DNA from: Roseiarcus sp963794155
GTDB taxonomy: Bacteria > Pseudomonadota > Alphaproteobacteria > Rhizobiales > Beijerinckiaceae
Direction of reading: 5' to 3'
Length of the DNA stretch: 64,000 nt
Assembly: GCA_963794155.1 (NCBI GenBank)
Contig: CAWCCX010000010.1
Coordinates: 124,001-188,000, forward strand
The translations under genes were made by a program, and so were the position numbers. Numbering within the stretch: position 1 is the stretch's first letter; each line of letters begins with the position of its first letter. Under the pieces are notes generated by a model. The model saw only the letters and a program-made list of their open reading frames with translations, made no database searches and was not told where the DNA came from. Below, piece by piece: positions 35,548-44,561 of the stretch.

Positions 35548-37437
35548 TTGACAGCCCCGCTCGCGTCGGGTGAGGCGCCGCGTCTCATAGGGCTGCGCCG
35601 GGACCTGCGACGCCGTCTCTCTCTGCTCGCCGCGGCGGCGGTCCTCGGCTTCGCGCTGCGGCCGGGCGCAGCGGAGGCGCAAGCCCCAGACGCGAGCGCT
35701 GAGGCCGCGCTGTTCGAGCGCCACTGCGCGGCTTGCCATGCGATCCCCACCGGGCGCGCGCCCCCGCGCGCGTCTTTGAGCGCAATGTCCCCGAGCTTCA
35801 TTGTCGACGCGCTCACCAACGGCGTGATGAAGGCGCAAGGCTCAGACCTCACCGCCGAGGAGCGGGTCGCGCTGGCCGAATATCTGACCGGCCGCAAGGC
35901 CGGCGACGAGGCGCCGATGGCGGGCAAATGCGCCGACTCGCCGCCCCTGTCGCTCGAGGGGCCCACGTTCAACGGATGGGGCGCGAATGTCGAAAACTGG
36001 CGGTTCCAGCCGGACCCCGGCCTCACCGCCGATGATCTGCCGCGGCTCGAACTCAAGTGGGCGTTCGGCGTGCCCGGCGCGATCCTGATGTTCGGCCAGC
36101 CGACCGTCGCGGCGGGCCGCGTCTTCATCGGCGGGCAGAACGGCCATGTCTACGCGCTCGATATGGGCTCGGGCTGCTATTTCTGGGACTATCGCGCGAG
36201 CGCGGGCGTGCGGACCGCGATTACGGTTGCGCTCGTCGGCGGGCGGATCGTCGCCCTGTTCGGCGACCGCCGCGGGCACGCCTATAGCGTCGACGCCGCG
36301 ACCGGCGAAACGATCTGGAAGGCAACTCCCGATGACGAAACCGGAGCGTCGATCACCGGCTCGCCGGTCCTGTTCGAGAACAGGCTCTATGTTCCGATCT
36401 CGAATGGCGAGGGCGGCGGCGATCCGGGCTACCAATGCTGCAGGGGCAGAGGGGCAGTCGTCGCGCTCGACGCCGCGACCGGCGACGTCGTCTGGAAGAC
36501 CTACATGACCCCCGAGGCCAAGCCGCAAAGCCGAAACGCGATCGGCACCCAGCTCTATGGCCCTTCCGGCGCCTCAGTGTGGTCGGCGCCGACGATCGAC
36601 GCCGGCAAGCAGCTTCTCTATGTCGGGACCGGCGACAATCATTCGGCTCCCGCGACCGATACCAGCGACGCGGTTCTCGCGCTCAAACTCGACGACGGCA
36701 AGGTTGCCTGGTCGAAACAGCTGCTCGCCGGCGACGTATGGAACGACGCCTGCGGGTCAGCCGATCGGGTCAACTGCCCCGAACCGCATGGACCCGACCA
36801 GGATCTCGGCTCGTCCGCCAACCTCATCGCGCTCGGCTCGGGCAGGCGCGTGCTGGCGATTGGCCAGAAATCGGGCATGATGTGGGCGCTCGACCCCGAC
36901 GAAAGCGGCCGGATCCTCTGGAGCCGCCGCGTCGGGGCTGGAGGCCGCCTCGGCGGGGTTCAGTGGGGAACGGCGACCGACGGCGACGCCGTCTTCGTCG
37001 CGGTCTCGGACATCAGAGCCCGGGATCGCGCTCCCGGGCGACCGGCCGGACCCGATCCAGCGGCTGGGGGCGGACTCTTCGCCCTCGCCGCCGTGGACGG
37101 CGCGGTCCTGTGGCGGGCGCCGCCGGCGGAAGCCTGCGGAACCGTCCCCGATTGCAGTCCCGCGCAGTCGGCCGCAGTCACCGCGACGCCGGGCTTCGTG
37201 CTGTCGGGCTCCGACGACAGCCACATCCGCGCCTATTCGGTCGCCGATGGCCGGGTCCTCTGGGATTATGACATGGCGAGGCCGTTTAGGACCGTCAACG
37301 ATGTCGAGGCCAGCGGCGGGGCGCTCGACGGCGCCGGGCCGACAGTCGCCGGGGGCATGATCTTCGTCAATGCGGGCTATGGCCTTTACGGCAAAAGGCC
37401 GGGCAACGTGCTCGCCGCCTTCGCGCCCAAGCCATAG
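35548..37437 (+). CDS. Quinohaem dehydrogenase: cytochrome c domain fused to PQQ propeller (polyvinyl-alcohol-dehydrogenase-like)
   Basis: The product is 629 residues. An arginine-rich signal peptide (RRDLRRRLSLLAAAAVLGFA) is followed by a haem c domain with CAACH and axial methionine candidates around residues 55-130. Then comes a PQQ-type beta propeller with repeats such as GGQNGHVYALDMGSG, GHAYSVDAATGETIWKA, GAVVALDAATGDVVWKT and SHIRAYSVADGRVLWDY. The order haem-then-propeller matches polyvinyl alcohol dehydrogenases, not methanol dehydrogenases. It should act in the periplasm on an alcohol. The start is a TTG with GAGGAGG six bases upstream. No PQQ synthesis gene is visible in the window. 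Confidence 0.87.
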   Translation: MTAPLASGEAPRLIGLRRDLRRRLSLLAAAAVLGFALRPGAAEAQAPDASAEAALFERHCAACHAIPTGRAPPRASLSAMSPSFIVDALTNGVMKAQGSDLTAEERVALAEYLTGRKAGDEAPMAGKCADSPPLSLEGPTFNGWGANVENWRFQPDPGLTADDLPRLELKWAFGVPGAILMFGQPTVAAGRVFIGGQNGHVYALDMGSGCYFWDYRASAGVRTAITVALVGGRIVALFGDRRGHAYSVDAATGETIWKATPDDETGASITGSPVLFENRLYVPISNGEGGGDPGYQCCRGRGAVVALDAATGDVVWKTYMTPEAKPQSRNAIGTQLYGPSGASVWSAPTIDAGKQLLYVGTGDNHSAPATDTSDAVLALKLDDGKVAWSKQLLAGDVWNDACGSADRVNCPEPHGPDQDLGSSANLIALGSGRRVLAIGQKSGMMWALDPDESGRILWSRRVGAGGRLGGVQWGTATDGDAVFVAVSDIRARDRAPGRPAGPDPAAGGGLFALAAVDGAVLWRAPPAEACGTVPDCSPAQSAAVTATPGFVLSGSDDSHIRAYSVADGRVLWDYDMARPFRTVNDVEASGGALDGAGPTVAGGMIFVNAGYGLYGKRPGNVLAAFAPKP

Positions 37438-37488
37438 TCTCCTGATAGTCCTGCTCGTCCCGCCGCGCGCTTCACCGCAAGACCGCGC

Positions 37489-39039
37489 TCACAGGATGCG
37501 GCTCTTATGGCCTTTCCAGTAGCGGTCGCGCAGCGCGGCCTTCATGAGCTTGCCGGTCGGCAGGCGCGGCAGCTCGGCCTCGAAATCGATCGAGCGCGGA
37601 CATTTGGGGTGGGCGAGATTCGCGCGGCAGAAGCTGATGAGCTCAGCCTCCGTCTCCGGGCCCGGCGCGAAGCCGGGCGCAAGCTGCACGACCGCCTTGA
37701 CCTCCTCGCCCAAATCCTCGTTCGGCGCGCCGAACACGGCGGCGTCGGCGACCATGGGATGGGTGACAAGCAGGTTCTCGCATTCCTGCGGATAGATGTT
37801 GACCCCGCCGGAGATGATCATGAACGACGCGCGGTCGGTCAGATAGACGTAGCCTTCCTCGTCGACATGGCCGATGTCGCCGAGCGTGCTCATTTTTCCG
37901 TCGGGGGAGTTCGCCTCCGCCGTTTTGACCGGATCGTTGAAATATTCGAACGGCGAAGCGGTCTTGAACCATAACTTGCCGGTCTCGCCGGGCGGAACCT
38001 CGCGCATGGCGTCGTCGAGCACGTGAATCTCGCCGAATGCCGACCTGCCGACGGTGCCCGGATGCGCCAGCCATTCGGCGGTGTCGCAGACCGTCATGCC
38101 CATCGCTTCGGTGGCGCTGTAATATTCGAGGATGATCGGCCCCCACCAGTCGATCATCGCCCGCTTGACCGGGATCGGACAAGGCGCCGCGGCGTGGATG
38201 GCGACCTCGAGCGAGGAGAGATCATGAGCTCGGCGCACCGCCTCGGGCAGCTTCAACAGGCGCGAGAACATGGTCGGCACGAGCTGCACGTGGGTGACCC
38301 GGTATTGCTCGACGAGCGCAAGGAAGCGCTCTGCGTCGAACCGCTCCATGACGACGACTGTCCCGCCGCGCCTGATCGTCCCACCGACGCCGGCCAGCGG
38401 CGCCGAGTGGTAGAGCGGCGCCGGCGAGAGATAGATCTGGCCCTCGCGAAACCGCCAGACGTTCAACCGCGCGGCGAGCGCCGACAACGGCTCGGCGGGC
38501 GGCTGATTGGGCAACGGACGGAGCACGCCCTTGGGCCTTCCGGTGGTGCCGGAAGAATAGAGCATCGCTGCGCCCAGCGCCTCGCCGGCAATCGGAGTCG
38601 CGGCGTGTTCCGCCGTCGCCTCGCCGAGATTGCGCACCCGCTCCCCCTCGCCGGGCCCGTCGACGACGAGGCAGAGTTCGACCCGGGGACAATCGGCGAG
38701 CGCCGCGAGCGCGATGTCGCGTTTCGCCTGCGACGTGATGAGCGCTTTCGACTGGCTGTTATTGACAATATAGGCGAGTTCGCTCGCGGTCAGGAACGAA
38801 TTGACGCAGGTGTAGTAGAGGCCCGAGCGCTCGCCGGCTGAGCAGCACTCGACGAACCGCGGATGATTCTCCATGAAGATGGCGTAGTGATCAAGCCGCC
38901 GGAGGCCGGCCGCGCGCAGACAATGCGCGAGGCGGTTGCTGCGCGCCTCGAGTTCGCCATAGGTGATCGCTTCGCCCGATCCCGCCATCACCACCGCCGG
39001 CTGATCGGCGCGCGCGCGAGCATGCTGGCCTGGATACAT
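37489..39039 (-). CDS. AMP-forming acyl-CoA synthetase
   Basis: The product is about 516 residues. The P-loop motif YSSGTTGRPKGVLRP is near residue 165, YYSATEAMGMT near 305, GDIGHVDEEGYVYLTDR near 390 and the catalytic lysine region LPRLPTGKLMKAAL near 495. It is complete and is a medium- or long-chain type fatty-acyl or aryl-acid ligase; the substrate is not readable. The start at 39039 (MYPGQHA) has GGGGAGGAG upstream. It is convergent with the quinohaem dehydrogenase, with 51 bp between stops, and lies between the two DUF4239 genes. Confidence 0.9.
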   Translation of the reverse strand: MYPGQHARARADQPAVVMAGSGEAITYGELEARSNRLAHCLRAAGLRRLDHYAIFMENHPRFVECCSAGERSGLYYTCVNSFLTASELAYIVNNSQSKALITSQAKRDIALAALADCPRVELCLVVDGPGEGERVRNLGEATAEHAATPIAGEALGAAMLYSSGTTGRPKGVLRPLPNQPPAEPLSALAARLNVWRFREGQIYLSPAPLYHSAPLAGVGGTIRRGGTVVVMERFDAERFLALVEQYRVTHVQLVPTMFSRLLKLPEAVRRAHDLSSLEVAIHAAAPCPIPVKRAMIDWWGPIILEYYSATEAMGMTVCDTAEWLAHPGTVGRSAFGEIHVLDDAMREVPPGETGKLWFKTASPFEYFNDPVKTAEANSPDGKMSTLGDIGHVDEEGYVYLTDRASFMIISGGVNIYPQECENLLVTHPMVADAAVFGAPNEDLGEEVKAVVQLAPGFAPGPETEAELISFCRANLAHPKCPRSIDFEAELPRLPTGKLMKAALRDRYWKGHKSRIL

Positions 39040-39170
39040 GCGCTCCTCCCCAGAGGCGACGATCGATTCTCGCCGCTTCGCGGCCGACCTGCGCCGGGAA
39101 TCCACGATGCCTCAGTGCTTGGAGCCTTGTCGAGACGAGTGCGTCGCCGGCTCTCGAAATCGCCTCGCCC

Positions 39171-39923
39171 TCAACGGCCGAGCGTAGCGATCAGGTTGTC
39201 GACGCCAACCGGCGAAATGCGGACCAGGCCGGAATAGGGCTGGCTGAACTCGAGAATCATGAAAATGGCGCTGGCGACGGCGATCGAGCCCGAGGCCACC
39301 GCGCCGACGCTGACGGCGTTGAACGTGTTGAGGAATCCGAAGCTCAGAAACAACAGCGCCGACCAGCCGACGACCACGAACAGAAGGAGCTTCGGCACCG
39401 GAGAGGCCAATTGCCGGCTCATCAAGAGGGTCGTCTGAATGACCTGGATGAAGAACGGCTTGGCGGTCGCGATAAGCTCCCGCTGCCGGTCGTCGGCGGG
39501 TTTGAGGCCGGCGAAGAAGGCGGAGATATCTTCAAGGTCAGCGCGCGCTTGCGCATAGGGCGCAACGCCGCCCGACTTTCCGCCCCACAGCCGCTCGCGT
39601 GCGTGCACCACCGCTTTGCGCAAGAGTTCGCGTCCGACGCGCGCATCCGCCCCATATTGCTCGAGCGCGAAATCAAGCTGCAGAATCACCGGCCCGAGCG
39701 ACTGCGACTCCGCGGTTTGGGTGGTGTAGACGCCGTAGCTCGTCCAGACGAGCAGGCCGAGAACGAGCGCAAGCAGCAAGATGACGAGGCCGGTGATCGA
39801 CCCCACCATGCCCTTCGCTTCGGTGACGGCCTGCAGCGGCAACAGCCATTGCAGCAGGAAGCCGAGCAGCCCGCTGAGGAAGGTGAGGCCAGCGACAACG
39901 AGGGTTCTGGCGAAGGGATTCAC
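39171..39923 (-). CDS. DUF4239 (bestrophin-like) membrane protein, copy 2
   Basis: The product is 250 residues with the same plan as the protein at 34742: two N-terminal membrane segments (LVVAGLTFLSGLLGFLLQWL and SITGLVILLLALVLGLLVW), a soluble loop of about 110 residues, and two C-terminal segments ending FMILEFSQPYSGLVRISP. The ending EFSQPYSGL parallels LDMDEPYGGL of copy 1. Overall identity is low, so this is an old paralogue rather than a recent duplicate. It is 131 bp upstream of the acyl-CoA synthetase in the same orientation. Confidence 0.78.
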   Translation of the reverse strand: MNPFARTLVVAGLTFLSGLLGFLLQWLLPLQAVTEAKGMVGSITGLVILLLALVLGLLVWTSYGVYTTQTAESQSLGPVILQLDFALEQYGADARVGRELLRKAVVHARERLWGGKSGGVAPYAQARADLEDISAFFAGLKPADDRQRELIATAKPFFIQVIQTTLLMSRQLASPVPKLLLFVVVGWSALLFLSFGFLNTFNAVSVGAVASGSIAVASAIFMILEFSQPYSGLVRISPVGVDNLIATLGR

Positions 39924-40078
39924 GCGTTCGCCTCCGGAAGCGAGGATCGACGATGGCGCCGCCAGGACCGGAGCGCCGGACGCCGCGCGGGCTCACCCGT
40001 CCGTCATTACCGCTCTCAAAATGCGGATTCAACCGAGCGCCTCCGCCGACAGGCAATGAGACCTCCGGCGGGGGCCTG

Positions 40079-40417
40079 TCATCGCGCGTGCACCGCGAGC
40101 CAGACGGTCGGCTCGTCGGCGTCGGTCCATTCGACGCGATGGCGAACGTGCGGCGGAATCTCGACCCAGTCGCCCGGAGCCAGGATTCTCGGCGCAGGCT
40201 CTCCCTCGATCAGGAGGCCGGCCGATCCGGTCAGGACGACGACCCATTCCGTCCAGCCCTGATCGCACCAGGAGCCGGGCGGGCTCGCCTGCCCGGTCGA
40301 GACGATCCGCTCGATGCGCGCGCCGGGAAGCCGGGCGAGGACTGCGGTCTCCTCGATGTCGAGGCGCGCCGGAACCTCCGCAAAGAGATTCCCGCTATGG
40401 AGCCCATCGCCGCTCAT
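40079..40417 (-). CDS. Small cupin-domain protein
   Basis: The product is 112 residues forming one cupin barrel. TEWVVVLTGSAGLLIEGE and LAPGDWVEIPPHVRHRVEW correspond to cupin motifs 1 and 2. The metal-binding histidines of motif 1 are partly replaced (EWVVVL), while motif 2 keeps PxHxxHR-like residues. The role is unknown. Its start overlaps the end of the transglutaminase-like gene by four bases, so it appears translationally coupled to that cluster. Confidence 0.8.
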   Translation of the reverse strand: MSGDGLHSGNLFAEVPARLDIEETAVLARLPGARIERIVSTGQASPPGSWCDQGWTEWVVVLTGSAGLLIEGEPAPRILAPGDWVEIPPHVRHRVEWTDADEPTVWLAVHAR

Positions 40418-41233
40418 GCCTGGCTCTGCGCGCCGGCCTGCTCGACGCGGACCGCAGTCTCGATCTTCTCCTCGCCGCCGCTATGGGCCGAGCGGGTCAT
40501 CGCGCCGTCCTGGCCGTCGAAGCCGACGGCGACGCGGATATAGCGGTCGTCGGGACAGATCGGGGCCGTCGCATCGAAGGCGACCCAGCCGAGGACCGGC
40601 ACATGGGCTTCGGCCCATTCATGGGCGCCGGCGGGCTCGGCTCCCTCGCCGGCGACGCGATAGCCGGAAATGAAGCGCGCAGGGACGCAGAGAAAGCGCG
40701 CGCAGGCGATGAAGATGTGGGCGAAATCGCGCGCCCGTCCGCGGGTCAGTGCGAAAGCCTCAACGGGGGAGCCGGCGGCGTCTTTCTCGTCAGGGTGAAA
40801 GGCGATTGTCTCATTGAGCGCGCTCATCAGCCGATGCATCGAGTTCGAGCGGACCGGCGGCGCCTTTCGCCGCCTCGGCGGCGAAGTCGCGCAGCGCCCC
40901 ATTGACGCGAGCGAGCGGGCTTTCGCGCAGATACATCTCCGCCGGCAGCGGCTCGACCGCGCCCCTGACCACGCCGGCCGCGTCGCTGGTCTCGACTTCG
41001 CCGGCGGCGGAGATCGTCAGGCGCTCGATGAGGCCGTGGTGGGAGTAGGAGGTGACGGCGTTGCCGTGCGCGTCCTCGGTCTCGCGCCGCGCGCCGTCGG
41101 CGTCAATGTCGATCCGCCAGCGCAGCACGTATTGGCTGTCGAAGGACAGCGGCGTCAGCCGCAGGATCTGGTTGACCATGCGGGCCGGCGGGGCGAAGCG
41201 ATGGATGATCTCGTGCGAAACCCTGATCCGCAT
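40414..41233 (-). pseudogene. Transglutaminase-like protein, frameshifted, catalytic Cys replaced by Ala
   Basis: The first frame (41233 to about 40850) gives the N-terminal transglutaminase-associated domain: MRIRVSHEIIHRFAPPARMV, QILRLTPLSFDSQ and SYSHHGLIERLTI. The second frame (about 40860 to 40414) gives the core: MHRLMSALNETIAFHPDEKD, ARDFAHIFIACARFL, VPARFISGYRV, AGAHEWAEAHVPVLGWVAFDA with the catalytic histidine and aspartate. They join with a one-base shift near 40850. The position where active members have GVCRDF reads GRARDF, so the nucleophilic cysteine is alanine (near 40735). It belongs to a cluster with alpha-E and permuted ATP-grasp genes. If the shift is a sequencing error, the product would still look catalytically impaired. 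Confidence 0.75.
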
Positions 41234-41255
41234 GTCGGGACCGGCGCGGCCTTTC

Positions 41256-42215
41256 TCAGGTGAAAAGATATTGTTCGGAGATCGTGTTCGAGAGGCGCGC
41301 GTTGTCCTCGATGAACTCGGTGATGAACTCGTGCAGTCCGCCCTGAAAAATCTCGGTCATGCTCGACCGCTCGAGCTTGGCGTACATCGCCCGCGCCTGG
41401 CGCTGGGCGACGCCGCTGCGCCCGTCGTCGCGGGCGAGCGAATTGAGCGCGCGGTCGATGCTCTCGTAGCAGGAGATGAGCGAGCGCGGCATCGCCGGCT
41501 TCAGGATCAGGAGGTCGGCGATCAGCCACGGCTTGACCCGGTCGCGATAGACCCAGTGATAAGCGGTCGCCGCCGAAACCGCGCGCAGGATCGCCACCCA
41601 CTGGAAATAGTCGAGCGGCCCGCCGACCGTCTCCGTCGACGGCAGCAGCAGGTGGTATTTCACGTCGAGCAGACGCGCCGTGTTGTCGGCGCGCTCGACG
41701 AAGATGCCGAGCCGGTTGAACCAGTAGGCGTCGTTGCGCAGCATCGTGCGGTAGCACGCGCCGTCGAAATCGAGCGAGGCCTTCTTCACATAGTCGAGGA
41801 AGCGCATGAGCTCCTCGCGGTCGAGCGACCGGTTGCGGCCCCGGCTGGTCTCGAACCGTTTGAGCTGCAGCCAGGCGTCGTTGATCGCGGTCCAGGTCTC
41901 GGCGGTGAGCGCGGTGCGCACGGCGCGTCCCGCGGCGCGCGCATTCTCGAGACAATTGCGGATCGAGGACGAGTTCGCGAGGTCGAAGGTCAGATATTCG
42001 ACCGCCGCCTCCTCGTCGAGCGCGCCGTGCTTTTCAACGAAGCTGTCATAGGCGCCGGCGGCGTTGAGCGCGCCCTCCCACTCGCCCACCTTGTCGCTCT
42101 CGCTCTTCGGCAGATATTCGAGCCTCAGCGTCGCCTCGATGGTGCGGGCGATAAAGTCGGCCCGCTCCATCGAGCGGGCGAGCCAGAAGAGATTGTCGGC
42201 GGTCCGCGCGAGCAT
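41256..42215 (-). CDS. Alpha-E domain protein (DUF403)
   Basis: The product is about 319 residues, almost all helical. It starts MLARTADNLFWLARSMERAD, the standard opening of this family, and later shows RNDAYWFNRLGIFVERADNTARLLDVKYH, a repeat of the same helix motif. Alpha-E proteins almost always sit beside a circularly permuted ATP-grasp protein and a transglutaminase, as here, and are thought to act in a peptide-forming or peptide-modifying pathway; the chemistry is not proved. The ATG at 42215 is preferred, though a TTG at 42224 would overlap the upstream stop. Confidence 0.9.
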   Translation of the reverse strand: MLARTADNLFWLARSMERADFIARTIEATLRLEYLPKSESDKVGEWEGALNAAGAYDSFVEKHGALDEEAAVEYLTFDLANSSSIRNCLENARAAGRAVRTALTAETWTAINDAWLQLKRFETSRGRNRSLDREELMRFLDYVKKASLDFDGACYRTMLRNDAYWFNRLGIFVERADNTARLLDVKYHLLLPSTETVGGPLDYFQWVAILRAVSAATAYHWVYRDRVKPWLIADLLILKPAMPRSLISCYESIDRALNSLARDDGRSGVAQRQARAMYAKLERSSMTEIFQGGLHEFITEFIEDNARLSNTISEQYLFT

Positions 42216-42220
42216 CGCGG

Positions 42221-43651
42221 TCAAGCCGGGCCTTCGAGATCGTCGACGATCCAGGTGTCCTTGGTTCCGCCGCCCTGGCTCGAATTGACGACGAGCGAGC
42301 CTTCCTTCAGCGCGACCCGGGTGAGGCCGCCCGGGACGATGCGCACCCCGTCCGCGCCGGAGAGGACGAACGGCCGCAAGTCCACGTGCCGCGGCGACAC
42401 GCCGGTGTCGAACGAGGCCGGACAGGTCGACAAGGCAAGCGTCGGCTGGGCGATGTAGTTGTTCGGATCGGCCATGACCTTGGCCCCGAACTGTTCGCGC
42501 TGGGCGGCGCTCGCATGCGGACCGACCAGCATGCCGTAGCCGCCCGATCCGTTGACTTCCTTGACCACGAGTTGATCGAGACGCTCCATCACGTATTTGA
42601 GCGAGCCCGGCTCCCGGCAGCGGTAAGTCGGCACGTTCTTGAGCAGCGGCTCCTCGGAAAGATAGAACCGGATGAGGTCCGGGATATAGCTGTAGATCGC
42701 CTTGTCATCGGCGATTCCCGTTCCAATTGCATTCGCGATCGTCACATTGCCAGCCAAATAGGCGCCGACGAGTCCCGGCACGCCCAAAACCGAGGCGGGA
42801 TTGAAGACCAGCGGGTCGAGAAAATCATCATCGACGCGCCGGTAGATCACATCGACCCGGCGCGGTCCGAGCGTCGTGCGCATGAACACCTGGTCGTCGT
42901 CGACAAACAGGTCGCGGCCCTCGACCAATTCGACCCCGAGTTTGTCGGCGAGGAACGAGTGCTCGTAATAGGCGGAATTGAATGCGCCCGGCGTCAGAAT
43001 CACGATCGTCGCCTCGCCGCCGTTGAGACGCGGCGCGACCGAGCGCAGGCAGGCGAGCAATTGGTCGGGATAATCGTCGACCGGAGCGACACTGTGGCGC
43101 GCGAACAGGTCGGGCAGAAGCCGCATCGTCACTTCGCGGTTTTCCAGCATGTACGAGACGCCTGACGGCGTGCGGGCGTTGTCTTCGAGGACGTAGAACT
43201 CCTCGTCGTCCACGCGCACGATGTCGATCCCCGCGATATGCACCCAGATGTCGTGCGGGGCGCGCTGGCCGATCATTTCCGGCCGGTAGAATGGATTGCG
43301 CACGATCAGCTCGTGGGGGACGATCGCCTCCTTGAGGATGGCGCGCGGTCCGTAGACGTCCTTGAGGAAGAGGTTGAGGGCCTGAGCCCGCTGGACGAGG
43401 CCGGCCTCCAGCCGGCGCCATTCGGCGCGCGAAATGAGGCGCGGCACGATGTCGAACGGAATGAGGCGCTCCGCGGCGTCCTTGTCGCCATAGACGCCGA
43501 AGGTGATTCCGATCCGCCGGAACATGTATTCGGCCTGGGCGCGGCGAGAGGCGAGAAGCTCGGGCGGCGTTTCATCGAGCCAGCGCGCGACCTGATGATA
43601 GAGCGGCCTCATCGGACCGCCGGCAATCCCCATTTCGTCGAACGCCGCCAT
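42221..43651 (-). CDS. Circularly permuted type 2 ATP-grasp protein (DUF404/407)
   Basis: The product is 476 residues. Motifs typical of the family are DVYGPRAILKEAIVPHELI, YVLEDNARTPSGVSYMLENR (acidic metal-binding block), VILTPGAFNSAYYEHSFLA, and VVKEVNGSGGYGMLVGPHAS with the ATP-binding lysine and glycine-rich loop. These enzymes probably ligate an amine to a carboxylate using ATP. The gene leads the ATP-grasp/alpha-E/transglutaminase/cupin run, with stop and start codons overlapping or nearly so. Confidence 0.92.
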   Translation of the reverse strand: MAAFDEMGIAGGPMRPLYHQVARWLDETPPELLASRRAQAEYMFRRIGITFGVYGDKDAAERLIPFDIVPRLISRAEWRRLEAGLVQRAQALNLFLKDVYGPRAILKEAIVPHELIVRNPFYRPEMIGQRAPHDIWVHIAGIDIVRVDDEEFYVLEDNARTPSGVSYMLENREVTMRLLPDLFARHSVAPVDDYPDQLLACLRSVAPRLNGGEATIVILTPGAFNSAYYEHSFLADKLGVELVEGRDLFVDDDQVFMRTTLGPRRVDVIYRRVDDDFLDPLVFNPASVLGVPGLVGAYLAGNVTIANAIGTGIADDKAIYSYIPDLIRFYLSEEPLLKNVPTYRCREPGSLKYVMERLDQLVVKEVNGSGGYGMLVGPHASAAQREQFGAKVMADPNNYIAQPTLALSTCPASFDTGVSPRHVDLRPFVLSGADGVRIVPGGLTRVALKEGSLVVNSSQGGGTKDTWIVDDLEGPA

Positions 43652-43681
43652 TCCGCCTGCCCAAACCTCATCGCTGCGTCG

Positions 43682-44392
43682 TCAGGCCCGAACGACGCCC
43701 CGCTTCCGTATTTCACCCGTCGCAACTTCCGTGCCGTCCCCCCGAGCCCGCAGGAGCGCCTCGGCGCCGCTCATCGCCGCGGCAGCCGGCCACGCGGCGA
43801 AATTCGCTTCGATCGCGAGCGCGTCGGCGAGCTTGAGCCGGAACGCCTCGCGCGAAATCTCGACCGCGCCGAGGCTCGCCAGGTGCTCGGTCGAGAACTG
43901 TGCGTCGAGCAGCCGGAAACCGCCGGCCTTCAGGCGCGCGAACAGATGGACGAGCGCGACTTTCGAGGCGTCGCGGGCGCGATGGAACATGCTCTCGCCG
44001 AAGAAAGCGCCGCGCAGGCTCACGCCGTAAAGGCCGCCCACCAACTCTTCGCCCTCGTACGCCTCGAGAGAATGGGCGTGGCCGGCGGCAAACAATTCGC
44101 CATAGAGCCGCACGATCTCGTCGTTGATCCAGGTCTTCTCGCGCTCGGCGCAAGCGCGCACGACCGTTTCGAAGGCGCGGTCGGCGGTGACCCGGTATCG
44201 ATCCGACCGCACCGTCTTGGCGAGGCTGCGCGAGACGATGAGTTCGTCGAGCGGGAAGATGCCGCGCTCGTTCGGCTCGACCCAGAATAGCTCCCGGGCG
44301 TCGCGGCTTTCGGCCATCGGAAAGACGCCGATCGAATAGGCCCTGAGCAGGATATCCGCGGTCAGCTCGAATTTTCGCGGCGCGGTTTTCAT
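43682..44392 (-). CDS. aat: Leucyl/phenylalanyl-tRNA--protein transferase
   Basis: The product is 236 residues. Visible signatures are LLRAYSIGVFPMAESRD, WVEPNERGIFPLDEL, TWINDEIVRLYGELFAAGHAHS, GGLYGVSLRGAFFGESMF and LLDAQFSTEHLASLGAVEI, the whole core of Aat. It adds Leu or Phe to proteins with N-terminal Arg or Lys, making them N-end-rule substrates for ClpS/ClpAP. The start at 44392 (MKTAPRKFEL) is chosen because the longer form adds a non-conserved extension. It is divergent from nikR. Confidence 0.95.
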   Translation of the reverse strand: MKTAPRKFELTADILLRAYSIGVFPMAESRDARELFWVEPNERGIFPLDELIVSRSLAKTVRSDRYRVTADRAFETVVRACAEREKTWINDEIVRLYGELFAAGHAHSLEAYEGEELVGGLYGVSLRGAFFGESMFHRARDASKVALVHLFARLKAGGFRLLDAQFSTEHLASLGAVEISREAFRLKLADALAIEANFAAWPAAAAMSGAEALLRARGDGTEVATGEIRKRGVVRA

Positions 44393-44484
44393 GCCCGCAA
44401 TCGTGGAACCGTGCGCCCGGCCCGTCAAGCCGCGACCGGGGCCCTCGTTGGCGGGCGTTACGCTTGCCCTGCGACGCGACCTGT

Positions 44485-44512
44485 GTATGCTAATCTCTTC
44501 AAAACTTCATAC
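44485..44512 (+). promoter_or_regulatory. NikR operator upstream of nikR
   Basis: GTATGC at 44485-44490 and TCATAC at 44507-44512 are separated by exactly 16 bases. The known NikR operator is GTATGA-N16-TCATAC, so five of six and six of six half-site bases match with perfect spacing. It lies 50 bp upstream of the nikR start, where it can repress transcription of nikR and the NiCoT gene when nickel is abundant. Confidence 0.85.
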
Positions 44513-44561
44513 GTCGTCTCATTTCGCATGCGTCTTTCGTCCGAGCGTAGGGAATGGCTGC

